Positions 53,045 to 61,359 are shown, counted from the stretch's first letter. The stretch: 64,000 nt of DNA from Fluviicola sp. (GCF_029266855.1 NZ_JAQSWB010000002.1:657078-721077); one strand, 5' to 3'. Notes: generated from the letters alone by a model not told the origin. Numbers and translations are program-made.

Positions 53045-54070
53045 ATGATGCGTACGTTAGGATTTGTTATTGCCACGTCTTTATTGATACCACTTCTCTC
53101 TTTTTGCTCGAATAAGGGTGAGAAAGTGAATGAAAAATCGGAAGTAAACGAAAAAGGAAGATTAAAAGGAAAAAGAAAAATCTCTGCATTGGCAGATTCA
53201 CCTGGAAATTATGAGTTTAATTACAATGACTCACTAAGTGATTATGTGAATGCTTATAACAAAACCCTGTCATTATTTAAAACAGCGATCAGTGAAAAGG
53301 ATATACCAACTCAATTTGGGAATGCTCACGTGTTGGTTTGTGGAAAACAGGGAAATCCTCCGCTTGTTTTACTTCACGGAATGAACGCCAGTTCTACCAT
53401 GTGGTATCCGAATATGAAAACACTGGCTAAAAACTATCGCGTCTATGCGATTGATTTTTTATTGGAGCCGGGAAAATCGACTTGCAATAAGGGATATTTG
53501 AGTAAAGAGCAAATCACAGACTGGTATGATGAAATATTTTCGAAACTCGGATTAGATTCATTTTACTTACTCGGGTATTCTCGCGGTGGATGGCTTGCAA
53601 TGGCAATTACTTTAAATAAACCTGAAAAAGTAAAGAAACTTGTGTTGGTGAGTCCTGCCCAAACATTTACCTGGATTCCACCCAATTCTGCCATATTGAG
53701 TAATGTCACTTATAGCATTTCTCCGAATAAAAAGAATTTAGGAAATATATTATCGGGATTATCAGCGAGAAGCACAAATATAAGTGAAGTATACCTGGAC
53801 CAATATTTATTAGGTACAACAAAGGAAAATATTTCCCCGCATATTTTTAATATGACTCCCTATTCCCGGAAATCTGTGGAGACTTTAGGAATGCCGGTTT
53901 TGGTATTGATTGGTGATAAGGACATTATAAATAATCAACGGTGTCTGAATAAAGCGGAGAAATGGCTTACGAATGTTCAAACCGGAACCATTCAAAATGC
54001 AGGGCACTTTATGAGTTTTGATCAGCCTGACACCTTTAATACGCTTGTTCTAAATTTTCTGGGGGAATAG
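53045..54070 (+). CDS. alpha/beta-hydrolase lipoprotein
   Basis: The 341-residue protein starts with a lipoprotein signal ('MMRTLGFVIATSLLIPLLSFC', lipobox LLSFC) followed by a charged linker. The alpha/beta-hydrolase core has 'VLLHGMNASSTMWYPN', the nucleophile elbow 'YLLGYSRGGWLAMA' (Ser in GYSRGG), the acid in 'VLIGDKDII' and the catalytic His in 'QNAGHFMSF'. All triad members are present, so it is likely an active lipase or esterase anchored in the envelope. Two adjacent ATGs (53045, 53048) are equivalent starts. Confidence 0.85.
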   Translation: MMRTLGFVIATSLLIPLLSFCSNKGEKVNEKSEVNEKGRLKGKRKISALADSPGNYEFNYNDSLSDYVNAYNKTLSLFKTAISEKDIPTQFGNAHVLVCGKQGNPPLVLLHGMNASSTMWYPNMKTLAKNYRVYAIDFLLEPGKSTCNKGYLSKEQITDWYDEIFSKLGLDSFYLLGYSRGGWLAMAITLNKPEKVKKLVLVSPAQTFTWIPPNSAILSNVTYSISPNKKNLGNILSGLSARSTNISEVYLDQYLLGTTKENISPHIFNMTPYSRKSVETLGMPVLVLIGDKDIINNQRCLNKAEKWLTNVQTGTIQNAGHFMSFDQPDTFNTLVLNFLGE

Positions 54071-54115
54071 AGTGAACTGCGCTTTTTCAAGTTCATTAAC
54101 TGTTGAGCGCAGAAT

Positions 54116-54478
54116 TTACTTGCTTTTCTTGGATTTTTTTGCTGTTGGATTGTATTTGAGACAACGGTCGATCCAAACCTGGAGGTTTTCCTGTTTTTCA
54201 AATCCGGGTTCGGAAACAAGCAGGTAGTTCTTCATTTTCCGTTCTCCCATAATCATCGGTTCGACATAGTTTTGTTCGATGAGTTCTGAAAAATCTTCGT
54301 CGCTTACCCTGCAAAGCAGCAGGTCTTCATTCGTGATTTTATCACTGTGTGTGCAGCAGAGCATTTTTTCGTCAACCATGAAACATATGCCCATGAACAT
54401 TTTCTTTTCCTCAAAATCGACGGATCTCTGTAAAAGACACGCCCGAATTCGTTGTGCAGTAACTTCGTTATAAGCCAT
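54116..54478 (-). CDS. TfoX/Sxy N-terminal domain protein
   Basis: TfoX-N domain proteins are small and often stand alone; the domain is named for a competence regulator, but most members have no proven role. The 120 residues (ATG 54478) show 'RSVDFEEKKMFMGICFMVDEKMLCCTH' in the conserved order (split), 'NEDLLLCRV', and 'MKNYLLV' with a basic Lys/Ser tail ('AKKSKKSK'). It converges with the lipoprotein gene with 45 bp between. Confidence 0.85.
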   Translation of the reverse strand: MAYNEVTAQRIRACLLQRSVDFEEKKMFMGICFMVDEKMLCCTHSDKITNEDLLLCRVSDEDFSELIEQNYVEPMIMGERKMKNYLLVSEPGFEKQENLQVWIDRCLKYNPTAKKSKKSK

Positions 54479-54562
54479 TCCCAATCAATTAATATACTAA
54501 CTAAGATAAAAAGATATTAATTGTTTTTGAATTAATGCAGCTTTACGAAGCTAACGCTGTTC

Positions 54563-56023
54563 TCAATGAATCAGTTCCGTTGTAATCTTTGCAGAAAGCA
54601 GGCACAAAGGAATCCCACCTCCCGGATGTACACTGCCACCGGCGAAATACAGCCCTTTTATTTTTGAGAAATTGGGGTGGCGGAAAAATGCAGCCATCCT
54701 GTCATTTGAACTTGCTCCGTAGAGTGCTCCTGCAAAACTATTCGTGCGCTCTGAAATGCGAACGGGATCCAAATAATCCTCTTCTTCGATCAATGGTTCC
54801 AGATCTGTTTTCAGAATTCGGTTGATCTTTTCAATACATGCCTGTCGGATTTTCAAACGAAGTTTTTCCCAATCCTGACCCCGGTCGCTGGGAACATTTA
54901 CCATTACAAACCAGTTTTCTTTTCCTGCGGGAGCATCAGCCGGGACCAATTTCGAAGAAATGTGTATATAGACTGTCGGGTCACTGCTTACCATGTTTTC
55001 ATCAAAAATGGCTTTAAATTCCTCCTGGTAATTGGAGCTGAAAAGGATATTGTGTACATCAAGAGTCGGGAAAGTTTTTTTGATTCCCCAATAGAAAATG
55101 AGCGCAGAACTGCTTGGTTCCTGGTTCATAGTTTGTTTCGGTGCTTTTTGATCGGGAATTAATTGATTGTAGCTTTGTTTCACATCACAATTACTAATGA
55201 CAAGTTCAGCCGGGTAGCTTTCTTTTTCGGTTTCAATCCCTATAACCTTTCGATTCTGCAATTGAATGCTTTTTACACGCTCATTGAAGTGGAACGTAAT
55301 ACCAAGTTCTTCAGCCAGCTTCATACATGCTTCCAAAATATGATGCATTCCCTTTTCGGGAAAATAGGACCCGATCCCAAATTCAAGATGTGGAATACTG
55401 TTGAGTACTCCGGGGGCTTTATATGGATTGGAACCATTATATGTGGCGTACCGGTCGAAGAGTTGAACGAGTTTCGGATGATTCAGCCGAACCTGATTAA
55501 CCTCGTGCATGCTTTCAAATAAATTCAGTTTCCGGATGGAAGCTACCGTTTTCAAAATATCCAGCGAAATGTAAGAACTGAATTTATGCAATGATTTTTC
55601 TAAAAAGGAATGTTTGGTCCGCTCGAATAAATAAGAACTGTGCTCCAGGTATTCTTTCAAGGGCTTGGAATCTACTTTCAGCTTGGTTTCAATCTCCTCG
55701 AGTAATTTCTTCTGATCAGCATAAGCATGGAGAACGATCCCGTCTTCATAGAAATAATGACAAAGCATTTCCAGTTGCTGATAGTTGAAATAAGCCCTGG
55801 GATCTTTCCCGGATGTTTCAAATAATTCGTCGACCAAATAGGGAAGGGTGAAAAGCGAAGGTCCGGCATCAAAGCGATAATCGCCCAATTGAATTGTAGT
55901 CAGTTTCCCACCGGCATAGTGATTAGCCTCGAAAACGGAAACGGAATATCCTTTTTTTATTAAACGGATAGCGCTGGCAATTCCTGCAATTCCGGATCCG
56001 ATAACAATTGCTTTCTTAGCCAT
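54563..56023 (-). CDS. phytoene desaturase family protein (CrtI/CrtD-like)
   Basis: CrtI-type FAD enzymes introduce double bonds during carotenoid synthesis. The 486-residue protein starts with the FAD-binding 'AIVIGSGIAGIASAIRLIKKG' (split), has 'DAGPSLFTLPYLVDELF' and ends with 'GLYFAGGSVHPGGGIPLCLLSAK' (split), all conserved in CrtI. Internal segments such as 'HNILFSSNYQEEFKAIF' are more like CrtD (1-hydroxycarotenoid 3,4-desaturase). No crtB or other crt gene is adjacent. The palindrome TTATTTCGAAATAA (56038-56051) lies in its promoter region. Confidence 0.82.
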   Translation of the reverse strand: MAKKAIVIGSGIAGIASAIRLIKKGYSVSVFEANHYAGGKLTTIQLGDYRFDAGPSLFTLPYLVDELFETSGKDPRAYFNYQQLEMLCHYFYEDGIVLHAYADQKKLLEEIETKLKVDSKPLKEYLEHSSYLFERTKHSFLEKSLHKFSSYISLDILKTVASIRKLNLFESMHEVNQVRLNHPKLVQLFDRYATYNGSNPYKAPGVLNSIPHLEFGIGSYFPEKGMHHILEACMKLAEELGITFHFNERVKSIQLQNRKVIGIETEKESYPAELVISNCDVKQSYNQLIPDQKAPKQTMNQEPSSSALIFYWGIKKTFPTLDVHNILFSSNYQEEFKAIFDENMVSSDPTVYIHISSKLVPADAPAGKENWFVMVNVPSDRGQDWEKLRLKIRQACIEKINRILKTDLEPLIEEEDYLDPVRISERTNSFAGALYGASSNDRMAAFFRHPNFSKIKGLYFAGGSVHPGGGIPLCLLSAKITTELIH

Positions 56024-56037
56024 AATCTAAAAGTAGT

Positions 56038-56051
56038 TTATTTCGAAATAA
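56038..56051. promoter_or_regulatory. 14-bp palindrome between divergent CrtI and VOC genes
   Basis: TTATTTCGAAATAA is a perfect palindrome just upstream of the -7-like TACTTTTA (56028-56035) of the CrtI/CrtD gene, the position expected of an operator. Confidence 0.5.
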
Positions 56052-56100
56052 CCTATTGGAATTGGAAGTTTAATTTATCATATTTGATTTTTTCGAAATT

Positions 56101-56508
56101 ATGGGAAGAGCAATTGGAATTGGAGGAATTTTCTTCAAATGTAAAGATGAGAAAGCCATGAAAAAATGGTACAAAGAAGCACTGGGATTGAACCCAAACG
56201 ATTACGGTGTGTTGTTTGCTTTTAATGGGAATTCGCACCCTACAGCTTATTTGCAGTTGGGAACCTTTCCGGAAACAACAGATTACTTTGGTGAAGAAAG
56301 TCAGCGGGCAATGATCAATTTCCGGGTAGAAGGGATCGAGAGCCTGGTGGTGCATTTACAAACCATGGGAACCGTGATCTGCGATAATATTGTAAGCTAC
56401 GATTACGGTAAGTTCGTACATGTTTTAGATCCTGAAGGCAATAAGATCGAATTATGGGAGCCTGTTGACGGACCTTTTGACTCAGAAACCATGCAGGAAA
56501 TGCGTTAA
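56101..56508 (+). CDS. VOC (glyoxalase/bleomycin-resistance) family protein
   Basis: VOC proteins are metal-dependent enzymes or binding proteins with paired beta-alpha-beta-beta-beta modules. The 135 residues show 'GIGGIFFKCKDEKAMKKWYKEALGL' (split at 6-30) and 'VHVLDPEGNKIELWEPVDG', with the metal-ligand Glu in ELWEP. It is divergent from the CrtI-like gene and 77 bp upstream of the MDR gene on the same strand. Substrate is unknown. Confidence 0.82.
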   Translation: MGRAIGIGGIFFKCKDEKAMKKWYKEALGLNPNDYGVLFAFNGNSHPTAYLQLGTFPETTDYFGEESQRAMINFRVEGIESLVVHLQTMGTVICDNIVSYDYGKFVHVLDPEGNKIELWEPVDGPFDSETMQEMR

Positions 56509-56553
56509 ACCAATTTCTTAACTTAAGTCAATGAATTCCGGGAAGGACTGCAA

Positions 56554-56561
56554 TACTTTTG
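56554..56561 (+). promoter_or_regulatory. -7 promoter element TACTTTTG for MDR gene
   Basis: Perfect TAnnTTTG match, 24 bp before ATG 56586. It suggests independent transcription from the VOC gene. Confidence 0.6.
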
Positions 56562-56585
56562 TGTTAAATAAAAATCAGATCAAAC

Positions 56586-57548
56586 ATGAAAGCGGTTTAT
56601 TGTACAGCGTATGGAAGTCCCGAAGTCTTAAAAATGGTGGATGTTCCAAAACCTTTACCCCAGGCAGATGAATTATTGATTCGAATTCACGCATCGGCAG
56701 TGAATTCCGGAGATGTGCGGATTAGAAAGGCAGATCCCTGGGCTGTGCGCTTGTTTTTTGGGTTTTCCAAGCCGAGGAAATCAATCCTTGGAGGTGTTTT
56801 TTCCGGAGAAGTAGTAGAAATTGGACAAGCAGTCACACAATTCAAAGTGGGAGATTCCGTTTTTGGTTCCACAGGAATGGAATTTGGTGCTTATGCTGAA
56901 TTTAAAACTCTCAAAGAAAGAGCTGTTTTAGTTCCAAAGCCTGAATCTTTAAGTCATACCGAAGCTGCGATCATTCCTTTTGGAGCAATGACTGCTTTGC
57001 ATTTTATTCAAAAGGCAAAAATTAAAGCCGGACAAAAAGTGTTGATTTACGGCGCTTCCGGAGCAGTTGGTTCTTCGGCTGTTCAATTGGCAAAGACCTT
57101 TGGAGCGGAAGTAACTGCCGTTTGCAGTGGTGCAAATATGGAACTGATGAAAGAGATCGGAGCAGATAAAGTGATTAATTATCAGCAGGAAGATCTATCT
57201 GTACACAATGAGAAATACGATGTGATCTATGAAGCTGTGAATAAACTATCCTTTGCACAAAGCATCCGACATCTTAAAAAAGATGGTGTATTAATCCTTG
57301 GGGCGGCCGGATTTCCTCAATTATTACGTTCAGGATTTGCACGAATGTCCGGAAGAAAAGTTCTGACAGGATTAATCAAAGAATCAGTGGAATCCATGAC
57401 CTTCATTAAGGGATTGATTGAACAGGAAAAATTTCAACCCGTTCTGGATCGCACGTTTTCTTTAAATCAAATTGCTGAAGCGCATGAATACGTGGATTTG
57501 GGACATAAAAAAGGAAATGTAGCGCTTAAAGTTACTCCGGATGCCTGA
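56586..57548 (+). CDS. zinc-independent MDR (quinone oxidoreductase-like)
   Basis: Medium-chain dehydrogenases of this branch reduce quinones or enones with NADPH and lack zinc. The 320-residue protein has the N-terminal GroES-like domain ('VNSGDVRIRKADPW', 'GGVFSGEVVEIGQAVTQFKVGD', split). The Rossmann domain has 'KVLIYGASGAVGSSAVQLAKTFGAEV' (split). The C-terminus 'AEAHEYVDLGHKKGNVALKV' is also typical. No zinc-ligand Cys/His set is present. It ends 4 bp before the convergent Crp/Fnr gene. Confidence 0.88.
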   Translation: MKAVYCTAYGSPEVLKMVDVPKPLPQADELLIRIHASAVNSGDVRIRKADPWAVRLFFGFSKPRKSILGGVFSGEVVEIGQAVTQFKVGDSVFGSTGMEFGAYAEFKTLKERAVLVPKPESLSHTEAAIIPFGAMTALHFIQKAKIKAGQKVLIYGASGAVGSSAVQLAKTFGAEVTAVCSGANMELMKEIGADKVINYQQEDLSVHNEKYDVIYEAVNKLSFAQSIRHLKKDGVLILGAAGFPQLLRSGFARMSGRKVLTGLIKESVESMTFIKGLIEQEKFQPVLDRTFSLNQIAEAHEYVDLGHKKGNVALKVTPDA

Positions 57549-57552
57549 GAAT

Positions 57553-58128
57553 TTATTTCAAAGTAAGCCGCTTCCGTATTCTGCTGAGGGATTCCGGTTT
57601 AACACCAACATAACTTGCAATAATGTATTGAGGTACTTTTTGCAGTAAGACAGGTCTTGTCCGCATCAGGTTCAAATAGCGCTCTTCCGGTGAGTCTGTA
57701 AAATACGATCCTGAAAGTTCCTGTTGCTCTGCAAATACTTTTTCCATGACTTTGCGTGAAATGGTTTCTAACTTTGGAAATTGCCGGTAAAGCTGCTCTT
57801 CTTTTTCCCTATTTCCAACAACCAAAGTACATGCATCCACGCATTCTAAAAAGTGTTTCGACGGGATACTGTTGGTCATACTTTGCATGGAGATGACCCA
57901 TTGTTCTTCGGTAAAGAAATTATTGGTTTTTTCTTCCCCTTCGATGAGGTAGTATTGTCGCACACAGCCGTCCAAAACAAAGTAGGTTTCAGACGAAATG
58001 TCTCCTTCCTTTAACAGAACGGTTCCTTTCGGATACTTTCTGATGGTTAATGTTGCTACAATCCCATCAATTTCTTCCCTGGTGAGTGGAAGAATTCTTG
58101 AAAAGTAATCAAGGAGTTTTTGTTCCAT
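57553..58128 (-). CDS. Crp/Fnr family regulator
   Basis: The 191-residue protein has a cyclic-nucleotide-binding-like beta-roll ('KGTVLLKEGDISSETYFVLDGCVRQYYL', split at about 36-63) and a C-terminal helix-turn-helix 'VPQYIIASYVGVKPESLSRIRKRL' (split). The roll lacks the full cAMP phosphate-binding cassette, so cAMP binding is doubtful, as in many Bacteroidota homologues. A single Cys-rich Fnr cluster is absent. It converges with the MDR gene, leaving only 4 bp between the stop codons. Confidence 0.88.
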   Translation of the reverse strand: MEQKLLDYFSRILPLTREEIDGIVATLTIRKYPKGTVLLKEGDISSETYFVLDGCVRQYYLIEGEEKTNNFFTEEQWVISMQSMTNSIPSKHFLECVDACTLVVGNREKEEQLYRQFPKLETISRKVMEKVFAEQQELSGSYFTDSPEERYLNLMRTRPVLLQKVPQYIIASYVGVKPESLSRIRKRLTLK

Positions 58129-58244
58129 TTGTTTGTAAGCTTAAAGCCGAGTAAAATTACGGATTCAAACTCAAATCCAAATAAAGAATTGTTTCAGCGG
58201 TAGGAATACCGAGGCAATTCGAAACCAAAAACGCTCACTTTTTC

Positions 58245-58673
58245 TTACTTCAGGCGCATTCCGATCCCGATTCCCAAGTTCCATCTTCCATTGGCTGTTG
58301 CTGTTTTTGCATTATAATAAAGCGGAACCTGGATGGCGATCTTTTTGTAACAATACGTAAGACCAACTCCCAGGTTAGGAGTAACAGGTGAATTCTTAAA
58401 CACGCCATGATCTTCTTTGTAACGCAGAGAAGGCAGCATTCCAAGGATGATTTTGGAACTTTTGTGGGTGAAACTGATATTTGGACCGGTGAAATTTAAG
58501 AAAGCACCTTTATCAATATAACCTGCTACGATTATACCATCGAAGGGTTTTAATTGAATCTTCGAAGTTGATTGTATGGTTTCGGATTTTGTTTCCTGGG
58601 CATAAGAAGAGAATAGCGCGAATAAGGAGAATGTAATGGAGAATAGTGCAGCGCAAGTAAACTGTTGTTTCAT
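58245..58673 (-). CDS. hypothetical exported protein
   Basis: From ATG 58673 this 142-residue protein has a signal peptide (MKQQFTCAALFSITFSLFALF, cleaved near SSYAQ) and a beta-rich body ending 'WNLGIGIGMRLK', which suggests a small outer-membrane barrel. I recognise no family. The longer frame to 58787 has no signal and runs back toward the 36-bp repeat copy at 58810. Function is unknown. Confidence 0.6.
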   Translation of the reverse strand: MKQQFTCAALFSITFSLFALFSSYAQETKSETIQSTSKIQLKPFDGIIVAGYIDKGAFLNFTGPNISFTHKSSKIILGMLPSLRYKEDHGVFKNSPVTPNLGVGLTYCYKKIAIQVPLYYNAKTATANGRWNLGIGIGMRLK

Positions 58674-58809
58674 TTTTTTTGTTGCAAAGTGAATGCTTTT
58701 TTGGATAGATTTAAAGTGGTGCTCAGATGAATGTACTAAAGGGAAGGAAATATGTAATGAATGCAGTTTGGGTATTAATACACCCATAAATAATATTATC
58801 AGACATTAT

Positions 58810-58845
58810 TACCATGGTAAATGGTGGATAATCTTACACTTATCC
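58810..58845 (+). repeat. 36-bp dispersed repeat, copy 2
   Basis: It starts with TACCATGGTA and contains GGATAA-N8-TTATCC, matching 34 of 36 bases of copy 1 (42911-42946, minus strand). Its end supplies the stop codon of the minus-strand winged-helix gene (58840-58842). Confidence 0.85.
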
Positions 58846-59148
58846 CTGGAAAGTAAAAGACCAGCGAATTTTATCCCACTCGTCCAGCATTTGTTCATTC
58901 TTCGACCAGAAATAGGTGTTCCCAATATAGTGTCCCCTGATCAAACCACTCCGCTCTATTAAGCTTACGTGATGATTAAGAGTCTTCTTATGCAAAGGAA
59001 TAAATTGCTCCAACATTGGAATATTCATTATCTGGTAGTTATCCAGATATCCTAAAATTTGTATTCGTGCAGAAGCAGATATTACCAAGCCCAATTCCGC
59101 ATTTCTATTTGTTCGATGATCAAAAACATGTTTCTTTTTCGCTCCCAT
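58840..59148 (-). CDS. winged-helix transcriptional regulator (ArsR/MarR-like)
   Basis: The 102-residue protein reads as one winged helix: 'NAELGLVISASARIQILGYLDNY' (split), the recognition region 'LHKKTLNHHVSLIERSGLI' (about 52-70) and a wing ('GHYIGNTYFWSKNEQML'). This is the layout of HTH_20/ArsR-like single-domain regulators without metal-binding Cys. The C-terminus is short and ends at a stop codon provided by the 36-bp repeat, so it may be slightly truncated relative to its ancestor. Confidence 0.75.
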   Translation of the reverse strand: MGAKKKHVFDHRTNRNAELGLVISASARIQILGYLDNYQIMNIPMLEQFIPLHKKTLNHHVSLIERSGLIRGHYIGNTYFWSKNEQMLDEWDKIRWSFTFQG

Positions 59149-59301
59149 AAAATAGTGTTTTCCTATTTAATTTAGTGAAAAAGTTGATTTGTGCAAAGGA
59201 GGAAAATATTTTTCTTGTTGATTTTTTTCTTCCAGCTTATATTTTTAAAATACTGATAGTCATTTGTTTATTAATTTTATCTAAATCAATACCTAACTTT
59301 C

Positions 59302-59343
59302 TTATGTAAAAATTTGCATACATAACATTCTTATGTATATTTG
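59302..59343 (+). promoter_or_regulatory. padR promoter and candidate operator array
   Basis: TTTG (59313-59316) and the -7 TATATTTG (59336-59343) are 19 bp apart. Three alternating half-sites cover the promoter: TTATGTA (59302-59308), ATACATAA (59318-59325) and TTATGTAT (59331-59338). The last two form a perfect 8-bp palindrome with a 5-bp centre that overlaps the -7 element. Confidence 0.7.
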
Positions 59344-59347
59344 TCCT

Positions 59348-59692
59348 ATGTATTCATCAGAACTTTTAAAAGGTACGCTTAAAACAATCGTTCTCAATCT
59401 GCTCAAGGACAACGGCAGAATGTACGGTTATGAAATTACACAACGCGTCAAAGATCTCACAGCTGAGAAAATTCAAATTACCGAAGGAGCACTTTATCCG
59501 ACATTGCATGCGCTTGAGTCACAAGGCGAATTGCAAACGGAAGAGGTGTTTATAGGTAAACGTGTACGGAAGTATTACACGCTCACTGAAAAAGGGCAGT
59601 CGACGGCCAAAGAGAAGGTAAACGAGTTGGTAGACTTTATGAATACCATGAAGTTTCTGTTGGATTTAGAGCCAAGAACTGGAAATGGTTAG
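59348..59692 (+). CDS. PadR family transcriptional regulator
   Basis: PadR proteins are winged-helix repressors that usually control an adjacent gene and themselves. The 114-residue protein (ATG 59348) shows 'LKGTLKTIVLNLLKDNGRMYGYEI', split at 6-29, then 'ITEGALYPTLHALESQGEL' (recognition helix) and wing 'GKRVRKYYTLTEKG'. The upstream in-frame ATG at 59333 lies inside the -7 element and is rejected. Only 4 bp separate the -7 element from the ATG, so the transcript should be nearly leaderless. It overlaps the following membrane-protein gene by 8 bp. Confidence 0.92.
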   Translation: MYSSELLKGTLKTIVLNLLKDNGRMYGYEITQRVKDLTAEKIQITEGALYPTLHALESQGELQTEEVFIGKRVRKYYTLTEKGQSTAKEKVNELVDFMNTMKFLLDLEPRTGNG

Positions 59693-60842
59693 AGTTTCAG
59701 ACGAGCAAGTTGATTTTATTCTTCGGGAAATCGAAGCGCATGGGGTTACTATTGAAGATCTGCAAAGGAACCTCCTGGATCACATGTGCTGTATTATTGA
59801 GAATGAAATGTCCGAAACAGACAACTTTGACCAGTTCTTTCAAAGGCTCTTACCTCGTTTTTTTAGCGACAACTTGCGTGAAATTCAAGAGGAAACAGAA
59901 TTGTTATTAACCTTCAAACATTTTTACGCCATGAAAAAAACAGTAAATATTTCAGGACTTTTAGCAGCTGGTTTTACCCTGATGGGGTCAGTTTTAAAAG
60001 CCCTTCACATGTCGGGAGCCGGAGCCAGTTTCGTCTTGGGAATAATTATTTTTAGTTTGATCTTTCTCCCACTAATGATCGCCCTTAAATTCAGAGATGA
60101 AGGGTCTAAAACGGATAAGTTGGTTTTGAGTTTTGGATTCTTAGTCGGAATCGTTACTTCCTTAGGGTTCCTCTTCAGACTGATGCAGTGGCCTGGAGCT
60201 GGCATCATGATGCTGTCAGGCCTGGTGGCTTTTATCTTCGTGTATGTGCCCATCTATTTTTTCTCACGGGTCAGACGAGCAGATCTGCGATTTAACACAA
60301 CTGTAAATTCCGTTTTGATGATGGCCTGCGGTGGATTGTTATTTGCGATGTACAATTTGGGCTACTCGACGAAAGCAGAAGAGTCTTCTCAGCAAGCATA
60401 CCGCCTGTTGAATGAGGAGGTGGATAAGATGGATCAGCCGGTAATTGCATCAGTAAATCACCAGGATGTAATTGCACTACAGAAACAAGTGATTAAGTTG
60501 AATCGGGAAATTATTGATTTGAAATCGATCATTATCAGGAGTTCAACCCGATTGACTAAGTCTGAATACAGTGGAATGACAGAGGATCAGGCTTACGGCA
60601 AATTACCAAAAGAAGAGGCAATGTCTCGGATTATGAATGAACCGGTGAAAAGCAAATGGGGAAATATTTGTAAGCTTATCAACCAGGTGAACGGAAGGTT
60701 GGCCGTGGCATATCCGGCACAAAAAGACCTGGTATTTGAGATTAGTTCTATTGATCTGGAATCAAACACAACAAAAATTGCCTTGCAAAATTTGACCTTG
60801 ATCCAAATGCACTTGCGCTTATTGAAATTAATCGCCAGCTAA
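59685..60842 (+). CDS. GldL-like membrane protein downstream of PadR
   Basis: The 385-residue protein has an N-terminal soluble part of about 80 residues with 'RNLLDHMCCIIENEM' as in PadR-partner proteins. Six hydrophobic helices follow at about 86-105, 110-132, 142-162, 165-190 and 204-222, two of them with 'KALHMSGAGASFVLG' and 'RLMQWPGAGIMMLSG'. These repeat the K/R-x-x-x-W/M-x-G-A signature found in the GldL transmembrane region. A C-terminal coiled-coil-rich cytoplasmic region ('QKQVIKLNREIIDLKSII') completes it. It overlaps padR, so PadR probably controls its level. The function is unknown. Confidence 0.7.
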   Translation: MVRVSDEQVDFILREIEAHGVTIEDLQRNLLDHMCCIIENEMSETDNFDQFFQRLLPRFFSDNLREIQEETELLLTFKHFYAMKKTVNISGLLAAGFTLMGSVLKALHMSGAGASFVLGIIIFSLIFLPLMIALKFRDEGSKTDKLVLSFGFLVGIVTSLGFLFRLMQWPGAGIMMLSGLVAFIFVYVPIYFFSRVRRADLRFNTTVNSVLMMACGGLLFAMYNLGYSTKAEESSQQAYRLLNEEVDKMDQPVIASVNHQDVIALQKQVIKLNREIIDLKSIIIRSSTRLTKSEYSGMTEDQAYGKLPKEEAMSRIMNEPVKSKWGNICKLINQVNGRLAVAYPAQKDLVFEISSIDLESNTTKIALQNLTLIQMHLRLLKLIAS

Positions 60843-60878
60843 ATCAAATGATTTTTTGAGTACAGTTAAACAAAGCAA

Positions 60879-60911
60879 AGAGGGGAATTTTAATTAATTC
60901 CTCTCTTTTTA
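60879..60911. terminator. bidirectional terminator between GldL-like and VOC genes
   Basis: AGAGGGGAATT...AATTCCTCTCT stem (one G-T pair) with a T-run follows the plus-strand gene. It lies between convergent 3' ends. Confidence 0.82.
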
Positions 60912-61286
60912 TTTTGCATTTTCATCCACTTCAAAAATCCCAAATGTATTATGATCCAAATCGATGAAGTATCCTTGCCAGCATCTTCCCGGAATTGCAA
61001 ATTTGGGGATTGCGACCTGTCCACCTAATTTTAATATCAAATCTGCAGTTTGATCGAAACTGCTTACCTGAATAGAACAGGTAAAGGCATTCGTTCCAAA
61101 TTCCTTGGGTGGGGTTTTTGCCGGACGTTTTAATAATCCGCCGTACATGTTTTCTGTTTCTATCCGGTAATATTCGATTGGGACGAGTTCTTCCTTTATA
61201 AATTTCCACCCGAACAATGATTCGTAGAATGTTTTGTCCCGTATTGGATCGGATGATTGAATTTCAAAATAGGCAATGGTATTCAT
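60909..61286 (-). CDS. VOC (glyoxalase-like) family protein
   Basis: The 125-residue protein shows 'IAYFEIQSSDPIRDKTFYESLFGWKF' (split at about 4-29), 'PGRCWQGYFIDLDHNTFGIFEVDE' (split) and the domain length of YQJT/PhnB-like VOC proteins. The metal His at the first position (replaced by Tyr/Phe) seems absent, so catalysis is uncertain. It is a single gene with a near-consensus -7 element (TATCTTCG) upstream. Confidence 0.82.
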   Translation of the reverse strand: MNTIAYFEIQSSDPIRDKTFYESLFGWKFIKEELVPIEYYRIETENMYGGLLKRPAKTPPKEFGTNAFTCSIQVSSFDQTADLILKLGGQVAIPKFAIPGRCWQGYFIDLDHNTFGIFEVDENAK

Positions 61287-61324
61287 AGTTCTGCTTTTAT
61301 CGAAGATACTGGAAACGAATTAAA

Positions 61325-61359
61325 TAAAAAAAGAGAGAGCTCAAAATAAGCCTCTCTTT
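61325..61359 (-). terminator. terminator after TPR glycosyltransferase-like gene
   Basis: AAAGAGAG...CTCTCTTT stem with an inner AGCT/AGC pairing lies 42 bp after the stop; the minus strand then has TTTTTTATTTA. Confidence 0.78.

Noticed and set aside
59333..59347. upstream ATG for padR
   Set aside because: It overlaps the -7 element, so it would not be transcribed from that promoter.
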